Assembly: GCF_000525835.1 (NCBI RefSeq)
Contig: NZ_AODD01000001.1
Coordinates: 47,479 to 111,478, forward strand
Source of the DNA: Listeria grandensis FSL F6-0971
Lineage (GTDB): Bacteria; Bacillota; Bacilli; Lactobacillales; Listeriaceae
Direction: 5' to 3'
Length of the DNA stretch: 64,000 nt
Part shown: positions 17,411-28,535 of the stretch, in pieces
Layout: every line of letters begins with the position of its first letter
How positions within the stretch are numbered: position 1 is the first letter of the stretch
The notes under the pieces: model-generated
Databases searched by the model: none
The model's input: the letters and a program-made list of their open reading frames with translations, nothing else
Told to the model about the DNA's origin: nothing
Made by a program: the position numbers and the translations under genes

Positions 17411-18337
17411 ATGTTATTTGAACAAATAGCGGCTAATAAGCGTAAGACAGTGTTCATTGTTTTAGGATTCTTCATTTTTGTGATGCTAGTCGGTTGTGCG
17501 ATTGGGATTTTGGTCTATAATAATTACCTGAACGGCTTGATTATGGCAGCTGTCATCGGTGCTATTTATATTGCGATCATGATTTTTTCCAGTTCGAAGG
17601 TCGTTATGACGATGAATCGGGCGAAGGAAGTCACATCTAAAGATCAGGAACCAGTACTTTGGGATACAGTGGAAAGTATGGCGATGGTAGCAGGTATTCC
17701 GATGCCGAAAGTCTACATTGTCGAAGATCCGAGTCCCAATGCTTTTGCTACGGGAATTTCGCCTGAAAAAGGTGCTGTTGCGGTGACACGAGGTCTGCTG
17801 AATAAGTTGGAGCGCTATGAGCTAGAAGGTGTTATCGCTCATGAAGTGGCACATATTCGTAACTACGATATTCGACTTTCTACAATTGCGATTGCCCTCG
17901 TTGCTGTCGTTGCGATTCTATCCGATTTAGCGATGCGCATGCTCTTCTGGGGTAGCATCACTGGTGGGAACAATAATCGGAAAAGTAACGATAACAATGG
18001 TGGTGGTGGTGCACAAGCTATTATCTATATTGTTGCCCTTGTCTTTGTTATCTTGGCGCCAATTATTGCGACGGCGATTCAATTCGCGCTTAGCCGTAAC
18101 CGTGAGTATTTGGCGGATGCCACAGCGATTGAACTGACGCGTAACCCTCAAGGTTTGGCAGATGCCCTTCGTAAAATTGGTGGGGATACGACGAAGATGA
18201 AACAACCGAGCGCGGCTTCTGAGTCCATCTACTTCACGACCCCGTCAAAAGGCGAAAAGAAGAAAAAAGAGAAAGCTGGGATGTTTGATTCCCATCCTCC
18301 GATTGCAAGCAGAATTGAGCGTTTAGAACATATGTAA
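17411..18337 (+). CDS. htpX: Membrane-bound M48 zinc metalloprotease HtpX
   Basis: A 308-residue protease that degrades misfolded membrane proteins. Two N-terminal helices (about 15-35 and 40-60) come before the catalytic motif HEVAH within EGVIAHEVAHIRNYD; a second pair of helices (about 155-175 and 195-220) and the zinc ligand Glu in REYLADATA follow. A Gly/Asn-rich linker lies between. It is the second gene of the lemA operon and ends at an unusually long inverted repeat. Confidence 0.93.
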   Translation: MLFEQIAANKRKTVFIVLGFFIFVMLVGCAIGILVYNNYLNGLIMAAVIGAIYIAIMIFSSSKVVMTMNRAKEVTSKDQEPVLWDTVESMAMVAGIPMPKVYIVEDPSPNAFATGISPEKGAVAVTRGLLNKLERYELEGVIAHEVAHIRNYDIRLSTIAIALVAVVAILSDLAMRMLFWGSITGGNNNRKSNDNNGGGGAQAIIYIVALVFVILAPIIATAIQFALSRNREYLADATAIELTRNPQGLADALRKIGGDTTKMKQPSAASESIYFTTPSKGEKKKKEKAGMFDSHPPIASRIERLEHM

Positions 18338-18352
18338 ACAATGGATAATCAT

Positions 18353-18422
18353 AAAGAGTATGGAAATAAAATCAGATGTCAGTTTTCATTGACATCTGAT
18401 TTTATTTCCATACTCTTTTTTT
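18353..18422. terminator. 29-bp perfect inverted-repeat terminator, bidirectional
   Basis: Arm 18353-18381 and arm 18390-18418 are complementary at all 29 positions around an 8-nt loop, followed by T on the plus side. A-runs make it usable for the convergent ATPase gene too. It is much longer than usual terminator stems. Confidence 0.85.
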
Positions 18423-18438
18423 GTGATGAGAAAATAGT

Positions 18439-20284
18439 TCAAGCCTTGATTTGTAACATGCGCAACCCATTTAGAATAACTAAAATCGTGCTACCTTCAT
18501 GGCCAATAACGCCAAAAGGCAAGTTTATTATTTGGAAAAAATTCGATAAGATGAGAAATCCAATCACGCAAAATGAGAAAATAATATTTTGCCAAGTGAT
18601 GCGATGGAGTTTTTTCGACAACTTAAGTGCGAATATAAGCTTGGAGAGATCATTTTTCATTAGAATCACATCGGCTATTTCAATAGCGATATCGGTACCT
18701 TCGCCCATTGCAATCCCGACATCGGCATTTGCCAGTGCAGGAGCATCGTTAATGCCGTCGCCAATCATTGCAATCGCACCATATTTTTGCTGGAGAGCTA
18801 GTAGATGTGTGACTTTATTTTCAGGCAGGCATTCAGCAATTACACTATCTATTCCAAGTTCTTTGCCAATGGTATCCGCAGTGTGTTGACTGTCCCCCGT
18901 TATCATAATGGTTTTTATAGTTAGAGCATGAAGCGATTCGATGGTTTTCTGGGCTTCTTTTTGGACGATATCTGTTAAAGCAAGAACACCAACGATTTCC
19001 TCGTTGCAAGAAATGAAGACCAGCGTTTTGCCCTCGGATACGAGTGTGGGATTGTAACTATCGGCGTACGCCAATGCGGCATCTTTGCCAACAAAACCGC
19101 CTTTTCCAATACGCCATTCTTGATTCATTATAGTCGATTTAACGCCCCAGCCTGGCACGTCTGTTACAGTGATATCAGGCAGTATATCAGTGTCTAATGC
19201 GCGAACAATACTTTGTGCAAGTGGATGTGTGGACTTGCTCTCGATGGAAGCAATAAAGGCCGGGGAAACGTTTTTTTTCCAAGTATATATCCGTTAATAC
19301 TGGTTTCCCTTGTGTCAAAGTTCCTGTTTTATCAAAAGCGATAGCAGGGATGCTGTGTAGATTTTCTAGGTAAACGCCACCTTTAAATAAAATACCATGG
19401 CGCGCGCCGTTTGAAATCGCAGCAAGTGTCGTCGGTGTAACGGAAGCAACAAGCGCACAAGGAGAGGCGACTACGAGCAAAACCATCGCGCGATAAAAAG
19501 TTTCTGTCCAGTCCCAGCCAAAAATGAAATGGGGTAGAAATAGCATGATGCCAACAGTGACTAAAATAATTTTGACGTACGTATCTTCAAAGCGTTCGAT
19601 AAAACGAGCTGTTCTAGAGGGCTTACTTTGTGCATGTTGGACAAGCTCGATAATTTTGCTAAATAGCGTATTCTCAGATGTTTGTGTCACTTTTACAGTT
19701 AAGGCACCGCTCAAATTAATGCTACCTGCAAATATATGATCGTTTTCTTTTTTCTCAATGGGAATTGGTTCGCCTGAAATCGTAGCTTCATCAAGTGTGG
19801 ATACGCCGTTGATGATAAAACCGTCGAGGGGTACGGTCTCGCCTGGACGAATAAGAATAAATTGGCCTTCCAAAACCTCCTCAATTGGAACCGCTGTCGT
19901 GGTATTGTCTGCTTGAAGAAGGGATGCCATCATCGGTTGCATTTCTAGCAAATTAGATATTTCGCGTTTACTCTTGTTCATCGTATACGTTTCTAAAGCG
20001 CCACTAAGCGAGAAGATAAAGATTAGAACAGCTCCCTCTAGCCAGTAGCCTATGATGGACGCCCCGATAGCAGCAATCACCATGAGAAGCTCGACATTCA
20101 ACTTCTTCGTTTGGATGGTATTCGTGATACCTTCTCTGGCCTTCGCAAAACCACCGACAACAAAAGCGATAAGGAAAATGATTGGTGTTACGGAATTCTC
20201 AGGTAATAACCAGCCTATTAAAAGAAAGAGACCACTGGTGATAGCTGCAACTAGTTCGATATTACGTTTTAGAAAATAAATCAT
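18439..20284 (-). CDS. frvA: P1B-type metal-exporting ATPase, SPC type (FrvA/PfeT-like; frame broken)
   Basis: A heavy-metal P-type ATPase of about 615 residues. Features in order: membrane helices, actuator loop with GEPIPIEK (TGE-type), SPC in the sixth-helix region (VVASPCALVAS), phosphorylation site DKTGTLTQG, and hinge GDGINDAPALANADVGIAMG. There is no N-terminal metal-binding domain. SPC rather than CPC marks subgroup P1B-4, which includes the ferrous-iron exporters PfeT and Listeria FrvA. Two Fur-box-like sites upstream fit iron or haem control. The frame breaks in a run of eight T (19271-19278), most likely a sequence error. Cobalt or zinc export cannot be excluded. Confidence 0.8.
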
Positions 20285-20302
20285 GATAAACCTCCTTTTA
20301 AT

Positions 20303-20317
20303 TGATAATAATTATCG
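20303..20317 (-). promoter_or_regulatory. Fur box in the frvA leader
   Basis: TGATAATAATTATCG matches the 7-1-7 Fur core TGATAATnATTATCA at all but the last base. It lies 19 nt upstream of the ATG, inside the transcribed leader. The PerR consensus (TTATAATnATTATAA) fits less well. Confidence 0.7.
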
Positions 20318-20390
20318 ATAAGCTTAAAAACACGAAAATCTGCCCTCATAGACTGAGAACAGATCGTAAATTGATATTTTATTTAACCTC

Positions 20391-20464
20391 AGTATACTAC
20401 TAATATATGATTGAAACAATCTAATTGATAAAAAATATTATAATTGAGAATGAATATTATTATC
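20391..20464 (-). promoter_or_regulatory. frvA promoter and upstream second Fur-like box
   Basis: On the minus strand TTGTTT (20419-20414), a 17-nt spacer and TATACT (20396-20391) form a promoter with a leader of about 100 nt. Upstream of it, 20446-20464 matches the 19-bp Fur consensus at 15 of 19 positions. Confidence 0.6.
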
Positions 20465-20483
20465 GATCTGTCATTTGGGCATA

Positions 20484-20587
20484 AAAAAACGACCAGCTAG
20501 GGGGAGCTGGTCGAAAAAAGGAGTTTGTGAAGGGACACCACAATTAGAAAAAGGGGGGATAAAACTAATTGCTGTCCTTGCTTTACA
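20484..20587 (-). ncRNA. Candidate C-rich small regulatory RNA (LhrC-like architecture)
   Basis: On the minus strand TTGGAA (20621-20616), a 16-nt spacer and TATTAT (20599-20594) predict a transcript from about 20587. It would fold into a first hairpin (GGACA.CAATTAG, 20577-20565, with CTAATTG...TGTCC, 20547-20533) whose 17-nt loop displays UCCCCCC. An open ACUCCUUUUUU stretch follows. A strong terminator closes it (stem 20490-20498/20505-20513, CCCCCU loop, then seven T). Exposed C-rich loops complementary to ribosome-binding sites are the plan of Listeria LhrC RNAs. It could instead be the 3' UTR of the LacI gene. No homology search was possible. Confidence 0.6.
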
Positions 20588-20699
20588 TTCTCTATAATAA
20601 AGCAAATGCATGAAATTCCAACGTCATTCCGATGAAAGTTTGATTAGAATTAGTACGAAAGAAAAAGGAGTTATGCAAATACTCTGCATCAGAACTGGT

Positions 20700-21711
20700 T
20701 TAAGAAGAATCTCTTTTCTTTAATTCAGGCGCGAAACGATAGAGCTGAGGGTCTTTTTTTTTCTTTGTTTTGTAGGCGATTCAAAATAATTTCGGCTACC
20801 TTTAGTCCCATTTTTTCTGTTGGTTGCGCAATTGTTGTTAAGCTAGGTTGATAAATATCTGCATAGGAAACATCATCAATGCCAATTACCGCTACGTCTG
20901 AGGGGATTGTTAGTTTTTGAACTTTTAAAAAAATGCAAAATCTCACGTAAAATAAGATCATTCCCTGCAATAAGCGCATTTGGTCTATCTGCTAATTGGA
21001 ATATTTTTGTTAAGCCAGCCGGCAATGTATGTAATTCATCTGAGTAAATATAGTCCGGATTGAAAGGGATTTTGCAAGCAGTTAAGGCAGTCTTATATCC
21101 TTCAATTCGTTCAATCCGAGGAGAAATAGCAGATCTTGTTGGTAGTGTTAGCATGGCAATTTTGTTATGACCGCTAGCAGCAAGTGTCGAAACAGCAAGT
21201 GATGCCGCCATTTGGTTATCTAGCAGAATCGTATCAACAGAAAGACCGTCGACAATCCGATCAATGAATACAACAGGTATTTCTTCTTTCAGTATTTGGC
21301 GGTAAATAGTTGCATTCGTTTCAGTTGGAAAAATGATGAGACCGTCTACTTTACGAGAAAGTAGGGCACGAATATGATGCTCTTCTTTTTGTGGATTATC
21401 ATCGGCATTGCAAATAATGACGTATATGTCTTGGGCTTCTAGCGCGTTTTCAATAATTCGAATCATTTCTGTTGAGAAGGCATGGCGAATGTTTGCCACC
21501 ACAATACCGACGATAGTTGTCTTTTTTATTTTTTTAAATTGCGGGCAGATTCGTTTGGATGGAAATTAAGCTCATGAATGATTTGTTCAATATTTTCGCG
21601 GGTACTTTGACTCATATATTCGTAGCGCTTATTTAAGTATTGCGAGACGGTGCTTTTAGAAACGCCAGCTTTTTTCGCCACATCGTCAATTGTTATGCTC
21701 TTTTTTTTCAT
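20700..21711 (-). CDS. LacI-family regulator of the hexuronate operon (frame broken three times)
   Basis: Read through, this is a regulator of about 335 residues: N-terminal helix-turn-helix (TIDDVAKKAGVSKSTVSQYLN), hinge, periplasmic-binding-like sensor domain, and a normal LacI C terminus YRFAPELKKRDSS ending at 20700. Frame breaks fall in homopolymers at about 21522-21535, 20927-20933 and 20754-20762, so sequence errors are likely. It is divergent from the KDG-kinase operon, where a perfect palindromic operator is found, so it probably represses that operon and responds to a pathway intermediate such as KDG (KdgR role, inferred). Confidence 0.8.
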
Positions 21712-21843
21712 AGCATCTACTCCTCTCCTAATAAAGCTCACTACCCATTAGTATACTTTGTTTTTCAGTAAAGTGCCATTGAACTGCTGTTCGTTACGGA
21801 AAAGTGATACATGTGAGAAATTGAAAAATATTTACTATTTCTG

Positions 21844-21891
21844 TTGCACTAACGCATATAATCTGGTAAAATCACTTCATAAACCGGTTTA
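21844..21891 (+). promoter_or_regulatory. Hexuronate operon promoter with LacI-type operator
   Basis: TTGCAC (21844-21849), a 17-nt spacer and TAAAAT (21867-21872). The perfect 12-bp palindrome TAAACCGGTTTA (21880-21891) sits at the expected transcription start, with the central CG typical of LacI-family operators. Confidence 0.75.
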
Positions 21892-21921
21892 GTAATTGTA
21901 GAAAAGTAGGTGTTTGTTATT

Positions 21922-22869
21922 TTGGATGTTATCACATTAGGGGATGCATTAATTTCGATGTATCCAATGAAGGAAGGAGCTTTACGTCTTTGTCCTCAAT
22001 TTGAAAGAAAGGCTGGCGGTGCGGAGTTAAATTTTGCTATCGGTTGCGCCCGTTTAGGTGTGAAACCAGGTTGGATTAGCAAGCTAGGCAATGATGATTT
22101 TGGTCGCTATATCTTTTCGTTTGCTAGAGGAGAAGGTGTGGATGTGACGCATGTCGAGTTCGTTAATGGTTATTCGACTTCTGTCTATTTTCGTGAAGTG
22201 CTCTCTGATGGTTCCAGCAAATCATTTTACTATCGGGAGAACTCTCCTACAGAAGCCTTGTCAGAGTCCGATTTTGAAAGCGCTTATTTTCGTGGGGCAA
22301 AGGTTTTGCATATTACAGGCGTTTTTCCATCGATTCATCAGCATAATCAAGAAATGGTCCAATATGCGGTTAAATTAGCGAAAAAGCACGGTCTGCTCAT
22401 TTCATTCGATCCAAATATTCGTTTGAAAATGTGGACGATGAAGGAAGCAAAGGCTTTTATTGAATCGATTTTGCCTGATGTTGATATTTTACTGACAGGT
22501 GAAGAAGAGGCGGAGATGCTACTTGGTAAGATGCCACTACACGATTATTTAGCAGAGTTTCACCAGTATGGTGTGAAGCAAGTGGTTATCAAAAGGGGCG
22601 CAGAAGGTGCGATTGGTTCTGATCAGCAAACGATTTTTGACGTAGCAGCGGTTCAGCCAAGGGCGGTGGTTGATACGGTTGGCGCTGGAGATGGATTTGA
22701 TGCCGGATTTATTTCGTCATTATTAAAAGGTCAGTCTTTCGAACAGGCGTTAAACTTTGCCAATGCGGTGGGTTCGATGGTTGTTAGTGTAAAAGGAGAC
22801 AACGAAGGTTTGCCTTATTATGAGGAAGTACAAGCTGTTTTAGGTGAGTTAGAAATGGTAGATCGCTAA
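21922..22869 (+). CDS. kdgK: 2-keto-3-deoxygluconate kinase (PfkB family)
   Basis: A 315-residue ribokinase-family enzyme that phosphorylates KDG to KDPG. It opens with DVITLGDALISMYP and carries GGAELNFAIGCARLG and the PfkB signature DTVGAGDGFDAGF with the catalytic Asp. I choose the TTG at 21922 (AGTAGGTG about 10 nt upstream) over a GTG four codons earlier that overlaps that site. It is first gene of the operon, followed by the aldolase using its product. Specificity is inferred from the pathway context. Confidence 0.87.
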   Translation: MDVITLGDALISMYPMKEGALRLCPQFERKAGGAELNFAIGCARLGVKPGWISKLGNDDFGRYIFSFARGEGVDVTHVEFVNGYSTSVYFREVLSDGSSKSFYYRENSPTEALSESDFESAYFRGAKVLHITGVFPSIHQHNQEMVQYAVKLAKKHGLLISFDPNIRLKMWTMKEAKAFIESILPDVDILLTGEEEAEMLLGKMPLHDYLAEFHQYGVKQVVIKRGAEGAIGSDQQTIFDVAAVQPRAVVDTVGAGDGFDAGFISSLLKGQSFEQALNFANAVGSMVVSVKGDNEGLPYYEEVQAVLGELEMVDR

Positions 22870-22925
22870 TCTATCCTCAAAAATGAGCAAGTGAATGATA
22901 GACATAAAGTATAGGGGGAATTTGT

Positions 22926-23561
22926 ATGCTAGATGTACAGGAACGTTTAGTACGTGAAAAAATTGTTGTCGTTGTTAGGACGGATAGTTTTGAAGAAGCA
23001 AAGCAGATTAGTGAGACAATGATTGAAGTTGGCATCAAAATGATTGAAATTACGATGACAGTACCAGAAGCACCGACACTTATTGATATGTTGAAAAATA
23101 AATATCAGGCAGATGTACTCGTGGGCGCTGGGACGATTATTACGAAAGAGGAAGCAACAGATTGTTTTAATCATCAGGCAGATTTTCTTGTCTCGCCATA
23201 CTTGATTGAAGAAGTCGCAGAAGTGGGGCAAACGCTCGGAATTGCGGTTTTTTCAGGGGCAATGTCGATGAAAGAAGTGGCAGCTACACAAAAATATCAG
23301 AGCAGTTTAGTGAAAATATTCCCTGCTAACATCGTTGGAGCACCATTTTTGAAAGCGGTTAAATCTGTCATCCCTACTGTGCAGTTAATGCCAACAGGAG
23401 GCGTGAATGAGAAAAATATACTGGATTGGTTTCAGGCTGGAGCAGATTGCGTAGGTATTGGTAGTGATTTAGTGCGTATTTATCGAAAAGATGGTGTAAC
23501 CGGCTTGAAAGCATACGGTCAGCAACTTCAAGAAATTTTAGCTAGCGCCACGCATGAATAA
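22926..23561 (+). CDS. eda: KDPG/KHG aldolase
   Basis: A 211-residue class I aldolase that splits 2-keto-3-deoxy-6-phosphogluconate into pyruvate and glyceraldehyde-3-phosphate. Visible are VGAGTII, the Schiff-base lysine in LVKIFPANIVG and the phosphate-binding LMPTGGVN. Length is typical. It follows kdgK by 56 nt with a GGGGG ribosome-binding site. It completes hexuronate breakdown into central metabolism. Confidence 0.93.
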   Translation: MLDVQERLVREKIVVVVRTDSFEEAKQISETMIEVGIKMIEITMTVPEAPTLIDMLKNKYQADVLVGAGTIITKEEATDCFNHQADFLVSPYLIEEVAEVGQTLGIAVFSGAMSMKEVAATQKYQSSLVKIFPANIVGAPFLKAVKSVIPTVQLMPTGGVNEKNILDWFQAGADCVGIGSDLVRIYRKDGVTGLKAYGQQLQEILASATHE

Positions 23562-23573
23562 ATAAAGAGGGAT

Positions 23574-26004
23574 GTGAATAATTTGTCTATAAAAAATAGT
23601 TATTTATTTCAGTTAACAGAGGAGAAGGATAATTGTCTCGTATTTAAGCTACCTGAAGAAAATATAGATGCACGTTGTTATGTTTTAGAAGAGGATATCG
23701 TGCGGGTGTTTGTCACAAAAGGCGAGCAGCCGAAAATAGATAAAACGTGGCTAGTCGCACCAGGCTTAGAGGACGTCCCATTTAACGGACGAGATCGCTA
23801 GATACAAGCTTATTTTCTTTACCAGCGTATAAAACGGAGCAAGGGACCGACCATTTTTACATCGAAACGGCGAGGATGAAAGTAGCGATTCGTTTAGAGG
23901 GTTTCCAAATCACTTGGTATGCGCGTGATGAGCAAAGTGGTGAATTCATAAAATTTGCTCAGGATCGGGCGACACAGGCCTACAATTTTGATGGATCGCT
24001 AGGTGAAGGCGTCTATCATTATTTGGCAAGAGATCGCCGGGAGCAGTATTACGGTCTTGGAGAGAAAAGTGGGGAAATGAATCGTCACGGAAGGCGCTAT
24101 CGGATGCATAGTTTAGATCCAATGGGCTATGATGCAGAAACGACGGATCCTTTGTATAAGCATATCCCGTATTATTTGACTTACCAGCCCGAAACAAAAA
24201 TTTCCTTTGGGATTTTCTATGACAACATGTCACAGTCTACTTTTGATATGGGGAATGAAATGGATAATTATCATGGTTTGTATCGCTATTATCAGGCCGT
24301 TGATGGTGATTTAGATTATTATATTATCCTTGGACCAGAGATGAAACAAGTGGTTGAGAAATTTTCATGGCTCACAGGTCAAACGATTTTTGCGCCAAGA
24401 TGGAGTCTCGGTTATTCGGGCTCAACGATGACGTATACGGATGCACCAGATGCGCAAGTACAGTTACATAAGTTTCTTGCGTTATGCGAAGAACACGATA
24501 TCATTTGTGATTCTTTCCAACTATCATCGGGCTATACATCGATTGAAGATAAGCGTTATGTCTTCCACTGGAATAAAGATAAATTCCCAGAACCAGAGCA
24601 GCTTTTTCAAACGTTCCATGACAAAGGCGTTCGACTCTGTGCGAACATTAAACCGTGTTTGTTAACGGATCACCCACAGTATCAAGCGTTAGCTGAAGCA
24701 AATATGTTTATCCAAGATGCCACAGGAAAAGCGGAGGAGAAAGCCCAATTTTGGGATGAAACTGGTGCCTACTTAGATTTTACGAATGAAAAGACGATTG
24801 CATGGTGGAAAGAGCAAGTAACAGAACAGCTTTTAAAATTAAATATTGATTCTACTTGGAATGATAATAACGAGTTCGAGATTTGGACGAAAGACGCTAA
24901 GTGTAACGGTTTTGGCGCGGGGATTGATTTTGAACTGGTTCGAGCTATTCAGCCGTTATTAATGATGAAGCATCGTATGAAGCACAGAAGGAGTATGCGC
25001 CTCATTTGCGCCCTTATCTCATCTCTCGTTCGGGATGTCCTGGTATGCAACGCTATGTACAAACTTGGTCAGGAGATAATTATACCGAGTGGAAAGCCCT
25101 TAAATACAATATCAAAATGGGATTAGGCTTAAGTTTATCTGGTATTTATAATATTGGTCATGATGTTGGTGGCTTCGCTGGTCCTGCACCGGAACCAGAA
25201 TTATTAGTTCGCTGGGTGCAAAATGGGATATTCCATCCACGTTTCACGATTCATTCTTGGAATTCGGATCAAACTGTCAATGTGCCGTGGATGTATCCAG
25301 AAGTCGCGGAAGATATTAAACATTTAATCAAGTTTCGCTACCAGTTGACACCGTATTTATATAATGCCCTTTATGAAGCACACGCGTATTATCGCCCGAT
25401 TATTCGTCCAGTCTTCTATGAATTTGGTGGAGATGAAAAAACATTTGAGCCAAGTGATGACTTTCTATTAGGTGACGCGATGTTAGTGGCTTCCGTTGTA
25501 GACAAAGGTGCGACGACAAGGCAAGTCTATTTACCAGAATGTGTAGATGGCTGGTATGACTATCATACTGAAAATTGGTATGAAGGCGGTCAAACAGTCC
25601 TATTACCAGCGCCTTTTGATAAGCCACCTTTACTTGTAAAAGCTGGCAGTATGATTCCGATGAACGATGATCAAGTGACGTTTGCGACAAGAAAAGAAAC
25701 GAGAGGGATGAAGCTGTTTCCTCACACGCTTGAGGGTCAAAGTGAGTATACGTTATTTGAAGACGATGGTGTCTCTGTTATTTCTGATACAAGTTGTGCG
25801 AAAATTCATTTTGTGCTCACAGTTGCGACGAATCAAATCGATGTGCGTGTGACGAAAACAGGCGGCTATCAACTGCCGTACGAGCAAATGAATTTTTATT
25901 TACCGGCGAATGAAAAAAGACCACTCTTTGTTAATGGGCAAAAATTGGAGTCACGAGATGGCCGTTTTTGTTTTCTTGTATCCGAATGTGAGGAAGGCGC
26001 ATGA
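23574..26004 (+). CDS. GH31-family alpha-glycosidase (frame broken twice)
   Basis: Read through two frame breaks (about 23799 and 24970) this gives one protein of about 805 residues: N-terminal beta-sandwich, GALH-like region with YYGLGEKSGEMNRHG, and the catalytic barrel with nucleophile motif WNDNNE (Asp codon at 24863). The C-terminal part has GHDVGGFAG and RWVQNGIFHPRF, typical of GH31 alpha-glucosidases and alpha-xylosidases. There is no signal peptide, so it should act on imported oligosaccharides. Its place in a uronate operon hints at substrates containing a uronic acid. It overlaps uxaC by 4 nt. The breaks look like sequence errors. Confidence 0.85.
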
Positions 26005-27407
26005 TGCATTTTATGGATGAGCAATTTTTATTAGATTCAGATAGCGCCAAAATCTTATATCATGACTATGCGAAAAAGATGCCAATCTATGATTACCACT
26101 GTCATTTGAGCCCAAAGGAAATTGCAGAGAATAAGCCCTTTGATACCATCACTCAAATTTGGTTAGCAGGTGACCATTATAAGTGGCGAGCGATGCGTAG
26201 TTTCGGTGTCGACGAACGATTGATTACAGGTGATGCGAGCGATAAGGAAAAATTCCGAGCTTGGATAGAAACATTACCGTATACGATAGGGAATCCGCTG
26301 TATCACTGGTCACATATGGAATTGAAACGCTATTTTAATTTTGACGGTGTTGTTCAGGCGGCTGATTGGGAGTTTTTATGGAATCACTGTCAAGAGCAAT
26401 TGCAATCTGAGGATCTTCGCCCGCAAAGCATTATTCAGCGCAGCCAAGTGAAAGTAATTTGTACAACGGATGATCCCGTTGATTCCCTCCAATACCATAA
26501 GCAAATGGCGGATAATAAAGCGATCGAAGCAAAAGTACTACCAACATTCCGTCCGGATCGGGCTTTGGAAATTAACAAACCGAGATTCCAATTGTTCGTG
26601 GAAGAACTTGGTGCGGTATCAAACAGGGAGATAACGGAACTTCCAGATTTTCTACAGGCATTAGAGAACCGTGTCCAATATTTTCATGAAGTTGGTTGCC
26701 GCGTTGCTGATCATGGTTTTGAGTTTCTCTTTTACGAAACGGTCACTTTGACGGAGGCGAGTACGCTATTTGCAAAAGCTTGTGATGGAAAGGTATTGAA
26801 CATCGTGGAAGAAAAGCAGTATAAGACGTTCTTACTACAATTTTTAGCAGCGCAATATAGCGAGTTAGGCTGGGTGATGCAATGGCATATTGGCGCGATT
26901 CGTAATAACAACACGAAACGTTTTAACGAATTGGGCCCAGATAGTGGGTTCGATTCGATCAATGATTTTCCATTAGCGAAACCGTTGAATCAGCTTTTAA
27001 ATAGTTTAGAAAGGAAGGATTGCTTACCGAAAACGATTATTTATACGTTAAATCCGAATCACAACGATTTAATTGCCAGCACAATTGGAAACTTTCAAGC
27101 AAGCGGGCAAAAAGGCAAAATACAGTTCGGTTCTGGTTGGTGGTATAACGATAAAAAAACAGGCATGATGCAGCAGATGACAGCCTTGGCGGAAGCTGGA
27201 TTAATTAGTACGTTCGTTGGGATGTTGACGGATTCACGAAGTTTCTTATCCTATACGCGACATGAGTATTTCAGGCGCATTCTCTGTCAGCTCATTGGCG
27301 GCTGGATGGAAGCTGGTGAAGTCCCTCGAGATTACGAGTTTGTCGGTCAAATGGTACAAGATATCTCGTTTTATAACGCGAAAAATTATTTTCAAATAGA
27401 ACTGTAA
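26001..27407 (+). CDS. uxaC: Glucuronate (uronate) isomerase
   Basis: A 468-residue metal-dependent amidohydrolase-superfamily enzyme converting glucuronate to fructuronate (or galacturonate to tagaturonate). The N-terminal IYDYHCHLSPKEIAENKPF carries the HxH metal ligands and family signature; QWHIGAIRNNN and GSGWWYNDKK further confirm UxaC. Its ATG overlaps the GH31 stop codon, indicating coupled translation. Normal length. Confidence 0.95.
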   Translation: MMHFMDEQFLLDSDSAKILYHDYAKKMPIYDYHCHLSPKEIAENKPFDTITQIWLAGDHYKWRAMRSFGVDERLITGDASDKEKFRAWIETLPYTIGNPLYHWSHMELKRYFNFDGVVQAADWEFLWNHCQEQLQSEDLRPQSIIQRSQVKVICTTDDPVDSLQYHKQMADNKAIEAKVLPTFRPDRALEINKPRFQLFVEELGAVSNREITELPDFLQALENRVQYFHEVGCRVADHGFEFLFYETVTLTEASTLFAKACDGKVLNIVEEKQYKTFLLQFLAAQYSELGWVMQWHIGAIRNNNTKRFNELGPDSGFDSINDFPLAKPLNQLLNSLERKDCLPKTIIYTLNPNHNDLIASTIGNFQASGQKGKIQFGSGWWYNDKKTGMMQQMTALAEAGLISTFVGMLTDSRSFLSYTRHEYFRRILCQLIGGWMEAGEVPRDYEFVGQMVQDISFYNAKNYFQIEL

Positions 27408-27449
27408 TGGCTGTGGAATTGAAAGAGGAACAGGAGTGAAGTAGACAAG

Positions 27450-28531
<1,082 letters not shown>

Positions 28532-28535
<4 letters not shown>

